Below, piece by piece: positions 43,417-53,626 of a DNA stretch of 64,000 nt. Each line of letters opens with the position of its first letter. The first letter of the stretch is position 1. The notes below the pieces were generated by a model. It worked only from the letters and a program-made list of their open reading frames with translations. It was not told the DNA's origin and ran no database searches. This stretch comes from Linnemannia elongata (lineage: Eukaryota; Mortierellomycota; Mortierellomycetes; Mortierellales; Mortierellaceae). The DNA lies in the NCBI GenBank assembly GCA_036320915.1, contig JAXBDG010000005.1, forward strand, positions 434,001 to 498,000. Direction: 5' to 3'. The translations under genes were made by a program, and so were the position numbers.

Positions 43417-46101
43417 ATGGATCCCCTCTCAAGTTTACCCGTGGAGTGCCTGCGACACATCATCCACTTCATCTCCCTCGACACCTACTGCAACAACAAC
43501 AAACGAACCCTACACGCGCTCATCCGCACAAATAAACATCTTGCCCTCAACACGCTGCCGTACCTGTACTCGCACCCATTTAAGTACACCTCTCACACGA
43601 GAACCTACCCTGCCGGAATCGGGATCGAGCCGTCGTCCGTGAGACTCACCCGCATGCTTCTGCTACAACTGCTCTCCACAACCAAAGACGGCGCTTACTT
43701 TTCGCATCTGTCTACGCCGGTCCGGCTTGCTTATCGACTTGGCGACGGGACTCAGGAGGTACTATCTACCACGACTGCTACTGCTAACTCCAATACCACT
43801 ACCACTTCTACCAGCAACATGACTAATTTTTCGCTCGATTACATGGTGCACCTTCGTCATTTGGATATTGAATGGGCTGCGGAAGGGGACTATCACATTA
43901 CACCAAAAATCAAGCCCACAACGGACCTAATCGCCTTCATGGGAGGAGACGAGTACAAGCACATGATGGCATACGATCAACTCCTGGAATCCTGGGCGTA
44001 TGGCAATGGTGTTTGTAACGTCCGCTTATGGTGTCTCTGGCCGATTCTCCGACGGGAAGTGACATGGGCGATTGCTGGACCGATTCTGGAGCAACTGCGG
44101 TCTTTGGTCATCCCAATCTCCGATATTGAGAGATACCGCGGTGTCATTGGCCGACTTTTGAATCTAGAGCAGGTTCGGTTCTCGTTGGACGAGCCTTTTG
44201 ACTATGGCGAGGAGTACGACAATGACCTGACACACGAATTTGTCACCACTACCCAACGACGAAAAGCAAACGCCCTGGCAGCAACGGTCGCGTTTGTCAA
44301 GGAACACACTCAGTTTTTCCCGAACCGTCTCCTGTTTGTCACTTACACCAGCGGCGTCGTCTTCGATTTCGAGGAACAGAAATGCCCTGAGGAAACACTT
44401 CTTGAAATCGCCTGTCTCTTACCTCCACTCCCACAACCGCTCTATCTGAATGAGCGCAACTGGCCTCGGTTTGCTGCTGCACCCCTCAGGATCGATCTTG
44501 GTGCTGTTGAGAGTGTTGTATTCCCGACGGAACCGCAGTCGTGGTGGTACAAGGCGCTCTGTGAGAATCGGGAGTTTCTGCGGCGTTGTAGGAGTTTGCG
44601 AACCTTGAAGATGGTCACGCTTGGGCCTGGGTCTTTTCGGTGGGCTGTTCAGGAGAGACAAGATCTAGATCGCCTTAATGAGGACGTGGCGCCTGATACA
44701 ACTACTACCGCCGCCTCCACCATTACCAACAACAACAACATCACACAGCAGCAGGGAAACCAACGACAAGTTGTGCGTGGTCTCGTCCCAATCCAGTCCG
44801 TGACGATTTCAGAACACACCACGCCGTTTTCGGACGAAATTAATGACATTGCTATCGGATTCAGCCAGACCCTGGAATGCCTCTCCATTGGAACCTCGAT
44901 CAAAACCGGACAGCCATTTCTTCTGGAGAAGGTCATTCATGTCGGAACTGACTGGATCAATCTCCCTGTCTTGACAGGCCTGTATCTGACAATCACCAAT
45001 GCGAGCCTAGTCCTCGATCGCCAAATATGGGCGCACTGCCCGAGTCTCACTGCGCTCGTCATTGTCGACCCGACTTCTCGCTACCGTTGCCAAGATATCG
45101 TTCCATGTCTACCGGGTCATCATTCTAACTTGGAGACCCTATGGCTACAAGGCTCGAGCGCGCTATCCTTTGACTCGGCCACACTGGACTCAACCCCCAA
45201 GCTGACTTCTTTGCATATATTTACTGGAGACGTCAATGATCCACATTTCTTCATCCCGCCTGTTCAGGAACTGGAGCGGTCTTATGGGACACAGAGCATG
45301 TATGGTCATGATGAGGAGGATATCGACGAAGGAGGGATAGGGGATGCCTCTTTTCAGACTGGAGCCAATGGCACTACGTACGTCATTCTTCGACAGAGAT
45401 GGAACTGGAACTGGGACTTGCCCGTGCTTACCTATGCCATGTTTACTGCAGAATTCGCATATCGGTTCCAGTTCAGGATGCTTCAGAAATGCCCGCGGTT
45501 GGAATTCCTTATCCTGGACATGACCTCGATGGATGGACCGCATGCTCACACTCGAGTTCTTTCCAGGGCCGATCTGCTTGTCTCAATTTCGTCGTCGGCG
45601 TCGTCAGACTCGTACTCCGACAACATTCAGAACGACGAACGCATTGTCGCGTCATGTATGCATAAGCTAGAGTTTAAAGGCCAATGGGTGATTGATGACT
45701 CGTTACTACCCGAGTTCCTGGCGGGGATGTTCCCAAGATTACTGTACTTCTACGAGAAGACGTTTGGCGGAATCAGACTTTTGGGGTTGTTGAACGTGAT
45801 GAGGGAGTTTGCGCCGGATGAGGGGTGTGAGATTGAAGCAGAGGGGGGAGAAGAAGACGATGGATGGCTACCATTGAGCGACCTTCAGGGGGTGACGGTG
45901 GATATGTCGTTCAACTTTGCGGATGTCGAGCTGTTGGACGAGCTTGGAGTGTACCCACTTGGGTATTACAGAAGCCAGGAGGAGTTAAATACGAGGGTGT
46001 ATCTGGAGCCCAAGATAGAATTTTGTGGAGATATTTCAGGGTCAAGAGAGATTAACATGAACCGTGTTAAATGCGTTGTACTTCGAGAACCCATACATTA
46101 A
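43417..46101 (+). CDS. F-box/LRR-like protein, array gene D
   Basis: An 894-aa intronless gene, the longest of the array. The start at 43417 (MDPLSSLPVECLRHII) is preferred over an upstream ATG at 43231, because the F-box opens directly there in the other members. Conserved blocks: LEQLRSLVIPISDIERYRGV, FVKEHTQFFPNRL, LRRCRSLRTLKM..SFRWAVQERQD, and the signature WNWNWDLPVLTYA / EFAYRFQFRMLQKCPRLEFL. Low-complexity Thr/Asn tracts occur near residues 120 and 430. The acidic insert before the signature is HDEEDIDEGGIGD. The C-terminus is extended relative to its neighbours. Convergent with gene E, 159 bases apart. Confidence 0.85.
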   Translation: MDPLSSLPVECLRHIIHFISLDTYCNNNKRTLHALIRTNKHLALNTLPYLYSHPFKYTSHTRTYPAGIGIEPSSVRLTRMLLLQLLSTTKDGAYFSHLSTPVRLAYRLGDGTQEVLSTTTATANSNTTTTSTSNMTNFSLDYMVHLRHLDIEWAAEGDYHITPKIKPTTDLIAFMGGDEYKHMMAYDQLLESWAYGNGVCNVRLWCLWPILRREVTWAIAGPILEQLRSLVIPISDIERYRGVIGRLLNLEQVRFSLDEPFDYGEEYDNDLTHEFVTTTQRRKANALAATVAFVKEHTQFFPNRLLFVTYTSGVVFDFEEQKCPEETLLEIACLLPPLPQPLYLNERNWPRFAAAPLRIDLGAVESVVFPTEPQSWWYKALCENREFLRRCRSLRTLKMVTLGPGSFRWAVQERQDLDRLNEDVAPDTTTTAASTITNNNNITQQQGNQRQVVRGLVPIQSVTISEHTTPFSDEINDIAIGFSQTLECLSIGTSIKTGQPFLLEKVIHVGTDWINLPVLTGLYLTITNASLVLDRQIWAHCPSLTALVIVDPTSRYRCQDIVPCLPGHHSNLETLWLQGSSALSFDSATLDSTPKLTSLHIFTGDVNDPHFFIPPVQELERSYGTQSMYGHDEEDIDEGGIGDASFQTGANGTTYVILRQRWNWNWDLPVLTYAMFTAEFAYRFQFRMLQKCPRLEFLILDMTSMDGPHAHTRVLSRADLLVSISSSASSDSYSDNIQNDERIVASCMHKLEFKGQWVIDDSLLPEFLAGMFPRLLYFYEKTFGGIRLLGLLNVMREFAPDEGCEIEAEGGEEDDGWLPLSDLQGVTVDMSFNFADVELLDELGVYPLGYYRSQEELNTRVYLEPKIEFCGDISGSREINMNRVKCVVLREPIH

Positions 46102-46203
46102 ACAAAAAAATCTCGCTGGATAGCTACTACGAGCGTATGTGCCATCGTTTTGCCCAATCATTTAATAAGGCACCACAAGCATTTCCGCACTCGCAGACTT
46201 TTC

Positions 46204-46204
<1 letters not shown>

Positions 46205-46242
<38 letters not shown>
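46205..46242 (+). repeat. T38 tract between convergent array genes
   Basis: Thirty-eight T residues in the 159-base spacer between the 3' ends of genes D and E. It may affect 3' end formation. Confidence 0.9.
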
Positions 46243-46260
46243 CAGGAACATGCACATATA

Positions 46261-46664
46261 CTACAGTTTCGCTTCACTTCCACTACTACCGCCACTACAC
46301 CTCCTCAAAATCGAAAACCAAGCATCCTGATTCCTAGGTGCATGAACTTCAATTGGTAACACATCCTTCCCAACCATCTCGGGATGCCCTACCGGAAACA
46401 TACCTATCACCCTCATCTTTTCAATCGTCAACCCATTGACTCTGTGCATCCCTACCCGCAGCTCCTGCATCTTCCCTGTTCTTTCGTACATCGTCCGCAC
46501 AAGATCAATCAACCCTGCAAGACTGCCAGCCTTCCAACCTTCCAAATGCAAGACTTCGAGCTCGGGACATGTCTTTAACAAGAGGTCGGACAAGACTGGC
46601 TGTGTAATCGCCCATGACCCTTTCAGGCGCAACGTCCGTAGGCGAGGTAACACAGTCATCTCCG

Positions 46665-46708
<44 letters not shown>

Positions 46709-48897
46709 GCTGATGACACAGACAAACGAGTGCGGTTGATGTCCCTTGGAGGATGAAGAGGTGCAGGACGCAGATCCAACGGGGTGATGGCGCGGAAGCG
46801 GTAACTGTTTGACTGGATCTCCAGGGCCAATGTCTCTAGTGCTGGACATCCTCGCAACATCCTGAACTCGAAGAGAAACGCAAACTCGCCTATCAAATGC
46901 AAGTTTCTGAGCTGAAGAAACTCCCAGTTCCAAGACCATTGTGGGCGAACGTTCCTTCCAGGTTCTGCCCCCTCCATGTCTGTATCTGCTTCCTCTGAGG
47001 CTGATAGCGTAGAGTTGTTGTTGTTGTTGTTTTGGTTGTTGTTGTTGTTTTGGTTGTTGTTGTTGTTGGTATTGTCGCTGTCGTTCTGGATGCCGAATGA
47101 GCGATTCAATTCCTCGATGTCTGGGATGAAAACATCGTTGTGGTCGATGCCATGCATAGGGATTATTCCCATGCACAGTGAGACGAGGTTAGGTGTCGAA
47201 TCAAGTGTAGCTGGGTGGAACTTTAGAGCGCTCGTGCCCATCAAATCCAGGTGCTCCAAATGCGGGAGGTGAGCGAGAGCGTTGGTAACGATGTTTTCCG
47301 GCCGGTAATGGAAAGTCTTGTCGGAAAAGGTGACAAACTTGAGATTGGGACAGCGGCGAGGGAACTGCTCGTCGATGACTGCAACCTCCCTGGCAGTGCT
47401 CAAGATCAGGTGCGTCAACACTGGCAATTCCACTCGACCAAATCCGAACTGAAATGCTGTGGAGTGCGAATCGAAGTTTGCGAAGATGGTGATGTGTGTC
47501 AGGGTCTGGTTGAATGCAAAAGTAATGTCGTACATTTCGCGCACGATTCGATGGCGCTGTTCTGTGAGAGTGAATTTGGTGAGCGGGACCAAGCGCTGTT
47601 GCTGCTGTTGTTGGAGTGACATTGTTGTTCCTGATGCTCCGACGCCTCCAGATATCACAGTTGCAAAACCAAGTCCATTATTAGCCCGACTAAGCGCTTG
47701 TCGTTTCTCCTCCACCGCCCACTTGAAGCGATCCCTAGAACCATCAGCTACCATCTCGAGCGACCTAAGGCCCCGACATCTCTGCAAGAATGGCCGCTCA
47801 TCGCCGTCGTCAATCACCAGACCAAGCGACATTACCGCGTCTCTCCCGAAATCCCGATTGACAATCGTCTCCACTTGTCCAAGATCCGTTGAACTGATAT
47901 GGGCCGCGAAATGAGCCCAGTTCTCATCCGTTACTGACGACACATCTCTCAGAGGTGGCAACAACCGAGCAACCTCCAGCTGAATATCCCTCGGACAACC
48001 CTGTGGAGCATCCACCCAGAACTCCCCATCGACAAAGCTGACACCGCCAGCAAGTTGACCAGGAAACAACTGCGCATGCTCCTTGACGAACTGCATCGCA
48101 CTGTGCATAGCCTGGTTCTTGAGATCATCGATTGGGAACATGAGTTCCTCCAGGGCTGCGGACCAGACATACGAGGACTTATAGTCAAACAAGGCATCCA
48201 GCAAGAACCGAATCCTTTCCAGTCGCTCCAGTCGTGACACCACTCCGAGGTACTGCTCGATCATAGAGATTGGAATCGTCAAGGACTGGAGTTGTTCAAA
48301 GATGGGCTCGCCAAGAGTCCAGGTCGCCTCCCGAAACAGTATCACGCGGTAGAACTGTCGGAGGTGTCGCTCCTTCCCGAAATTGCCGTAGTAGGTCGGT
48401 AGTATCCTGTCCAGACCGCATAGACGCTCAAACTCGGCTCCTGTTACAAACTCTAGCAACCTGGGTGAAGGGTTCTCCTGCGACCAGTACTTGTCAATAT
48501 TGATGGAATCCTTGTCCATGTTGAGGTGGCGGATGTGAGCACAATAGTCGATTGGTGGCGAAGCAGAACTGGAAGTATTGGTTTCTTGAGAAGTAGAGGT
48601 GACTTGCAAGGCAAAGCGCAGGAGGAAGGGAAGCCTGGCAGCAGGGACTCGGTCAAGGAGCATGCGGGTGAGGCCATGACTGGCTCCTTGGTGCCGCTTA
48701 TGAGCCCTCCATTCGCCATTGGTGTAGAGGCGTGTTGAAGGTCGGTAGGGGTCAGCATAGAGAAAAGGAAGCGTGAGAAAGGCGATGTTTTTATTCGTGC
48801 AAAGGAGTGCTGCGAGTGCGTGTGTGTTGTTTTGTTGAGCAAGGATGGCAAGGATGTGTTGTAGGCATTCGAGAGGGAGCTGTGAGAGGGGGTCCAT
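46261..48897 (-). CDS. F-box/LRR-like protein, array gene E
   Basis: An 878-aa intronless gene starting at 48897 (MDPLSQLPLECLQHIL). F-box about 1-46. Conserved blocks: FEQLQSLTIPISMIEQYLGV, FVKEHAQLFPGQL, LQRCRGLRSLEM..RFKWAVEEKRQ, and the signature WSWNWEFLQLRNL / EFAFLFEFRMLRGCPALETL. It carries the strongest triplet-repeat products of the array: an Asn/Gln tract near residues 610-630 built of short Asn runs broken by Gln (nt 47014-47069), and a Thr run of about 14 near 730 (nt 46663-46709). Both sit on either side of the signature block. Expected role: SCF adaptor. Confidence 0.85.
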
Positions 48898-49663
48898 TGT
48901 GTGCAGGTGGTTGATGTTAATGCTGAAAGGGAGAGGTTAGAAGGTGAATGTTGCTTGAATGCCGGTGAGAAGTGGAAAGAGTGAATGAGTGGGAGGGTGA
49001 AGACATGAAAAGAAACGAAAAGGGGAGCGAGTGGAGGATAAAGAGATAAACGGGCAAGGAGAGGTTAGAAGAGTCGAAAATCTAACAAAGACTCGTGCAC
49101 GTCTTGACTCCTTCTTTCCTCTGTCAATTACATGTCTCACCTTTTTCTAGAAAAGGAGGAAAAGTGAAAAGGACAAAGAAAAACCTATGGAAGGCGGAAG
49201 TGTTTAGTCGTTGTTGTATTTCCTTCTACGATGACCGTTTTTTTTATTTTTTAATCATATCAGTGAGACTGGTAAAGTTATTAGTGAAGGACTGATGCTG
49301 CCTGAGCGAGGATCGGCCTTCTTTTTCTTGACCGTCAATTTTCTTCAGGCATAATCTTTGAAGTGACCCTCGACACATGAACTTGCTTTTTAAGTTTGAT
49401 TGTCACACCCAAAAAGACCAAAAGAATAACAAGTAGAGCACTGTTGAGGTACCACACTCTTAATTGGTTAGTTGGAGTAGAAGGAAAGTGGAAAGTAAGG
49501 GATATGAACAGAGAAAGATATTAGCATGAAGGGAGGGAATTAAGAAACGGGTCGAAAGAAAAGCTGCTGGAAAGGAAGAAGGGATGGATTGGCTGCAGTA
49601 CAAAAGGCAAGTCGACCGTAATCTTCAACTGTGCAGATTAATCTTTCTCGGTGATCAGAATAT
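48898..49663. other. intergenic region upstream of array gene E
   Basis: No gene. Bases 49203-49346 are a diverged copy of 52816-52930, upstream of gene F, so flanking DNA was duplicated together with the array genes. Confidence 0.5.
49203..49346 (+). repeat. diverged intergenic repeat, copy 1
   Basis: Shares in order TTTAGTCG, ATTTCCTTCTACGATGACCG, ATCAGTGAGACTG, CGGCCTTCTTTTTCTTGACC and GTC with the copy at 52816-52930, with indels between. Found by eye; an alignment is needed for its limits. Confidence 0.6.
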
Positions 49664-52117
49664 TTATTCAATAATGCCGATCGAATAGAAACGAAATTCG
49701 ATGTTTACATCAGAAGACTGGCCAACGAGACGGTAGCTTGCAATGTCGCCTGCTTCTCGATAGTCATACTTAACGACCAACCCAACTTCAGTCGCCATAT
49801 CAGAGGTCACCTCGCAAGATGCCGTCGCCATCGCCAGTTTTGGAAGATACTGCAAAATCGTCTTGACCCAATCTTGCAAACCAAACCCGCTGCACCCCTG
49901 CAATGACAGATTTCGGTGAATATTGGGAAGCACCTTTCTACACAGGATCGTCAACACTCGTCGGTCCAAAGTCCAGTCTCCGATCAGAGAAAAGTCGGTC
50001 AGATTGGGGAAATGAATGTATTGCAACTGCAGCGGGTCCAGAGTGTCGTCGTCGTTGTCGTCGTCCTGTGTGTCGTCCATGGCCGTCGAGTCCTGCGTGT
50101 TCTGAAGAAGATCCTTGACGCCGAGGGTCCTCTTGTGCTGGTCAGAAAAAGACCTGGTGTCGACCAAGAATCGTTCCAAACTAGGTGTGCTCCGGAGCAA
50201 CTTGAACTGGAACCGGTATGCAAACTCAGAGGTGAGCTCCAAGTTCGTCAGCTTGGGTAGATTCCAATCCCAGGTCCAAATGGGACGTCTAGGAGAGCTA
50301 AGTGTTGTCTCAGCGGCGGTTGGTGCCAGTTCTTCAGGATCATCCCCGAGCTCATCCCCAGGTTCCTCCAATTCGGACACAGGCGGAATGTACGATGGAG
50401 CATCGTAATCAGTCATCCTCATGACTAAAGACTTCAACTCGGATGTGCTTCTGAGAATACCTGGGTGGAACGAGAGAGCTGGCAATCCATGTAGTCTGAG
50501 ATTCTCTAGTTGGTGAAGCTTCGCCAGTTTCCATCGAGTAATGTCCCCTGCCGAGTACTCATGACGCCGATCCTTGAGAGTGACATGCTTCAGTTGTGGA
50601 CACTGGGTAAAGAGGCTGGGATGGATCCGGATGAAAGTATGATCAACATGGATGATCAGATTGGTCAGTTGAGGAGCATGCCAGCAGGGAGACCAAGAAG
50701 AGCTGTTCCCAACCGAGCACTCTTTCAATTCTACCGACTCTTCGTTTTCAGATGTCCTGTGAGAATTGAAATTGAGTGTTTTGAGGGTCTCGCCAAAGCT
50801 GTATCCAATGTCGTTGATGAGGCGTCCGTCGGTAGGGCGCTCGTTGTTGACTTCAACATGTCGGAGAGGGACCAATGGCCTCCGAGGATGGCGTCCGGCC
50901 GCAATGTCGGCATCGTGCTGCCTGCGCTCGTCGACAGCCCACTGGAAGACATCATCAGTGATAGATTTCAAAGAGATACTCTCGAGAGACCGACATCGAT
51001 GGAGGAATGGAGACTGTTCAAGGAGTCGAGGCAGACTTAATGCTTCTGGTTGATCCTCCGGTGGGACAATCGTCTTGACAGCCGACAAGTCGGTCTCCTT
51101 GACCTTGGTAGCAAAGTGCGCCCAGTTGTGTGTGATAAGTGCCTTAGGATCAGGAAGAGGTGAAAAGAGGCTGTTAAGCTGCTCCTCATAGCCATCAGGA
51201 CACTCTTCAATGAGAAGGGGGTACTTCCCGGAGCATGCAGCAGCCTGGAGAACACTGCCGTGGTGGTGTCGGAGACCTTGGACAAAGAGCACCATTTGGT
51301 CGAGGTGTTGCTTTCGCTTGTCCCGCTGGTGGTTCAAAACCGTACGCTGCTCTGGCGTTAGCTCTTCAAGATCAACGCGGGTGGGGAATAGTCGTCGATC
51401 CAGCTCGAACCTCACCTTTAAGAGAGCCTTGAATTGGTCGACCAAGGGCAGGTAGCGGCCAATATCGGACACAGGGATATCAAGATACCTGAGACGCTCC
51501 ACATCCGAACACAACGCCCATGTCAGGTCCCTTCGGAGCTCTCTGTTGATGGCATTGGTGAAGGTGATAAAACGCCCTTCAAGTAAAAGTCCCGCCAGGG
51601 GCGCTTCAGTGGCATAACGGTCTTTGAGTCCGTGTTCCTTCACAAAGTCAAGCAGCTTCTGAGAGGGTGGGCCATTGTCCTGGTGAAAGCGAAAGTACTC
51701 ATCCCGAAAGCCATCGATCTGGAGAAAGCTTCCGTCAAAGGCATCGTTGCAGTTGCTCAAAGAAATCGCGACCGCAAACGAATGGTAAGGAGCATAGGGT
51801 GCTGGGGAGTGTTCCTGGTCATCGACGGAGTCTTGAAGAAAAGTAGCGCGGAGGAGATCGGTGATGCGGTTCTTGGGGACACTGAGGAGGAGCGTGGCAA
51901 TCAACTTTTGTCGACGCTTGAAGGCAGGGGAGTCCTTGGGGCAGTATTGATTCAACACTGAGACGGGAACCCTTCCATAGAGTATAGGTAGAGTGATAGA
52001 GCAGACGTATTTGTTCACACGCAGCATGGTCGCGACAGAGCCATGACCATGCAAACGACCAAGAGTGCCGATGATGGTCTCGAGTAACTCCTGTGGTAGA
52101 GGGAATGTAAATGACAT
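49664..52117 (-). CDS. F-box/LRR-like protein, array gene F (divergent)
   Basis: An 817-aa intronless gene. The start at 52117 (MSFTFPLPQELLETII) begins the F-box. The 73 open codons upstream are hydrophobic only because the leader is T-rich, so they are rejected. It differs most from the rest: MDPLS is absent and the first internal block reads VERLRYLDIPVSDIGRYLPL. Others remain: LHRCRSLESISL..VFQWAVDERRQ and the signature WTWDWNLPKLTNL / EFAYRFQFKLLRSTPSLERF, where the GCP is changed to STP. An acidic tract (DDTQDDDNDDDTLD) near 720 is unique. Probably the oldest split in the array. Confidence 0.85.
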   Translation of the reverse strand: MSFTFPLPQELLETIIGTLGRLHGHGSVATMLRVNKYVCSITLPILYGRVPVSVLNQYCPKDSPAFKRRQKLIATLLLSVPKNRITDLLRATFLQDSVDDQEHSPAPYAPYHSFAVAISLSNCNDAFDGSFLQIDGFRDEYFRFHQDNGPPSQKLLDFVKEHGLKDRYATEAPLAGLLLEGRFITFTNAINRELRRDLTWALCSDVERLRYLDIPVSDIGRYLPLVDQFKALLKVRFELDRRLFPTRVDLEELTPEQRTVLNHQRDKRKQHLDQMVLFVQGLRHHHGSVLQAAACSGKYPLLIEECPDGYEEQLNSLFSPLPDPKALITHNWAHFATKVKETDLSAVKTIVPPEDQPEALSLPRLLEQSPFLHRCRSLESISLKSITDDVFQWAVDERRQHDADIAAGRHPRRPLVPLRHVEVNNERPTDGRLINDIGYSFGETLKTLNFNSHRTSENEESVELKECSVGNSSSWSPCWHAPQLTNLIIHVDHTFIRIHPSLFTQCPQLKHVTLKDRRHEYSAGDITRWKLAKLHQLENLRLHGLPALSFHPGILRSTSELKSLVMRMTDYDAPSYIPPVSELEEPGDELGDDPEELAPTAAETTLSSPRRPIWTWDWNLPKLTNLELTSEFAYRFQFKLLRSTPSLERFLVDTRSFSDQHKRTLGVKDLLQNTQDSTAMDDTQDDDNDDDTLDPLQLQYIHFPNLTDFSLIGDWTLDRRVLTILCRKVLPNIHRNLSLQGCSGFGLQDWVKTILQYLPKLAMATASCEVTSDMATEVGLVVKYDYREAGDIASYRLVGQSSDVNIEFRFYSIGIIE

Positions 52118-53626
52118 TCGGATATGGATCGAATGAAAGAAAATAAATGGAGAAGTGGAAAGGAAGCGCTGGAGAGGTATGATAGGATGAAAAGCTGATA
52201 GAAGAAACGTAAGGAAAGGAAGTGGTAAAGGAGCGAAGAATGAAAGAAAGGAGAAGAAGAGGAGAAAAAGAAAAAGGAGAGAAGTACAGCAAGAAAAAGC
52301 AGGAAAAAAATAAAGGCGTCCAAAATATCGAGTCAAGTAAGGTTATTTTTCTGCGGCTGGCGAAAGTATGGTTGAGAGCACTTGGCGCAGGCCACCTACT
52401 ACATTTGTTTGTGGCCTCAACACACAACAAACACCAGCAAGGCAAAGCACACTCTGCTTTTCACACATCTCTGATACAATACCGAGAATACATTTTTTAT
52501 TTTTTCATTCAACGATTAAATAAGAAAATATGTATCACCTTCGCCATCCTCCTTCTGTAATCCGGCTTGTTCACAAAACATACTGTCCGGTAATGCTCTA
52601 GGATTTTGGAGCGACTTTCAACGGAGCCTCAACCACTAGTCCCTTCATTGCCATCCCTTGCTGCCCTCCATTTCATTTCCTAGATGTTGGGGATTGTATT
52701 TTGGAATATTGTCGAGAGTAGTCTTAGTGATGATCGACCAACCCCCTTGCCGTCACCGTCATGGTCGCCAAGGAAGATTCATGGACCGAAAAGAATTATG
52801 ATATATATGATGACCTTTTAGTCGAATTCCTTCTATGACAACCGTTTTCAAATCAAAAATCAAGGACAAAGTATCAGTGACACTGTTTAGATGGGGATGA
52901 ACGACCTTCTTTCTATTGACCGTCGTCCCGATTACTATTAACCACCTTTTTTGATACCACCGTTCTCCTAATATCCTTTATACACACTGGCGAATTCAGG
53001 TGAGTGAGCCGTGAGCCCGCGAGTAGGCTAGTGTAAAAGATGGGACACTGGCTGGCGCGAAGTCCTCGAGGCTATATGACGGAAGTGTGGTTTGCTTGTA
53101 TAATGCGTCACTAATCAATCCAACCATGTCAAGTCAATGCCAAGAAACAAACAGAAAAATGAGAGTTCATCTTATGAGGAACAACCACAGCGCAATGTTC
53201 ACATAGAAGAGTATTTCGATCTATCAATTTATATTCGAGAGACTTATCCTTCTATAAGTGACTTAGAGGCGTAGTAGATATACATGGCTCAAGGTACCAA
53301 AAGAAAAAGAGAAGTCTCATGCAGTCTCCAGGCAATTGGGGGCGATGGATATAATGCTGTTGTTGTGACCAGTTGAAACCTTTGTTGTTCCTTACTTCGA
53401 GACTACTTGAGAGCCTGGGGGCACGGCCGATTGGAACAACCATGGGGAGATGCAATCCAGTTATATTCGCTGTTCAACTACTCAATAATGGACTAAACGC
53501 ATAAAAAGATGCCCTTACTTTTTTTACTTTCCCCTATCTCCCATTTTAACTTTTTAAAACAATCCCTTTCACCACACCGCACTTATAACACTTATCACAC
53601 TTGACATCGTTCTTTACTCTCTGCCC
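52118..53626. other. intergenic region between divergent array genes F and G
   Basis: No gene supported. It carries the second copy of the intergenic repeat (52816-52930). A weak TATA-like ATAAAAAG at 53501-53508 lies about 120 bases before the ATG of gene G. Confidence 0.45.
52816..52930 (+). repeat. diverged intergenic repeat, copy 2
   Basis: Related in the same orientation to 49203-49346. It lies about 700 bases upstream of gene F, while copy 1 lies about 300 bases upstream of gene E. Confidence 0.6.

Noticed and set aside
52118..52336. Hydrophobic N-terminal extension of array gene F resembling a membrane segment
   Set aside because: It is translation of a T-rich leader; the F-box begins at the 52117 ATG.
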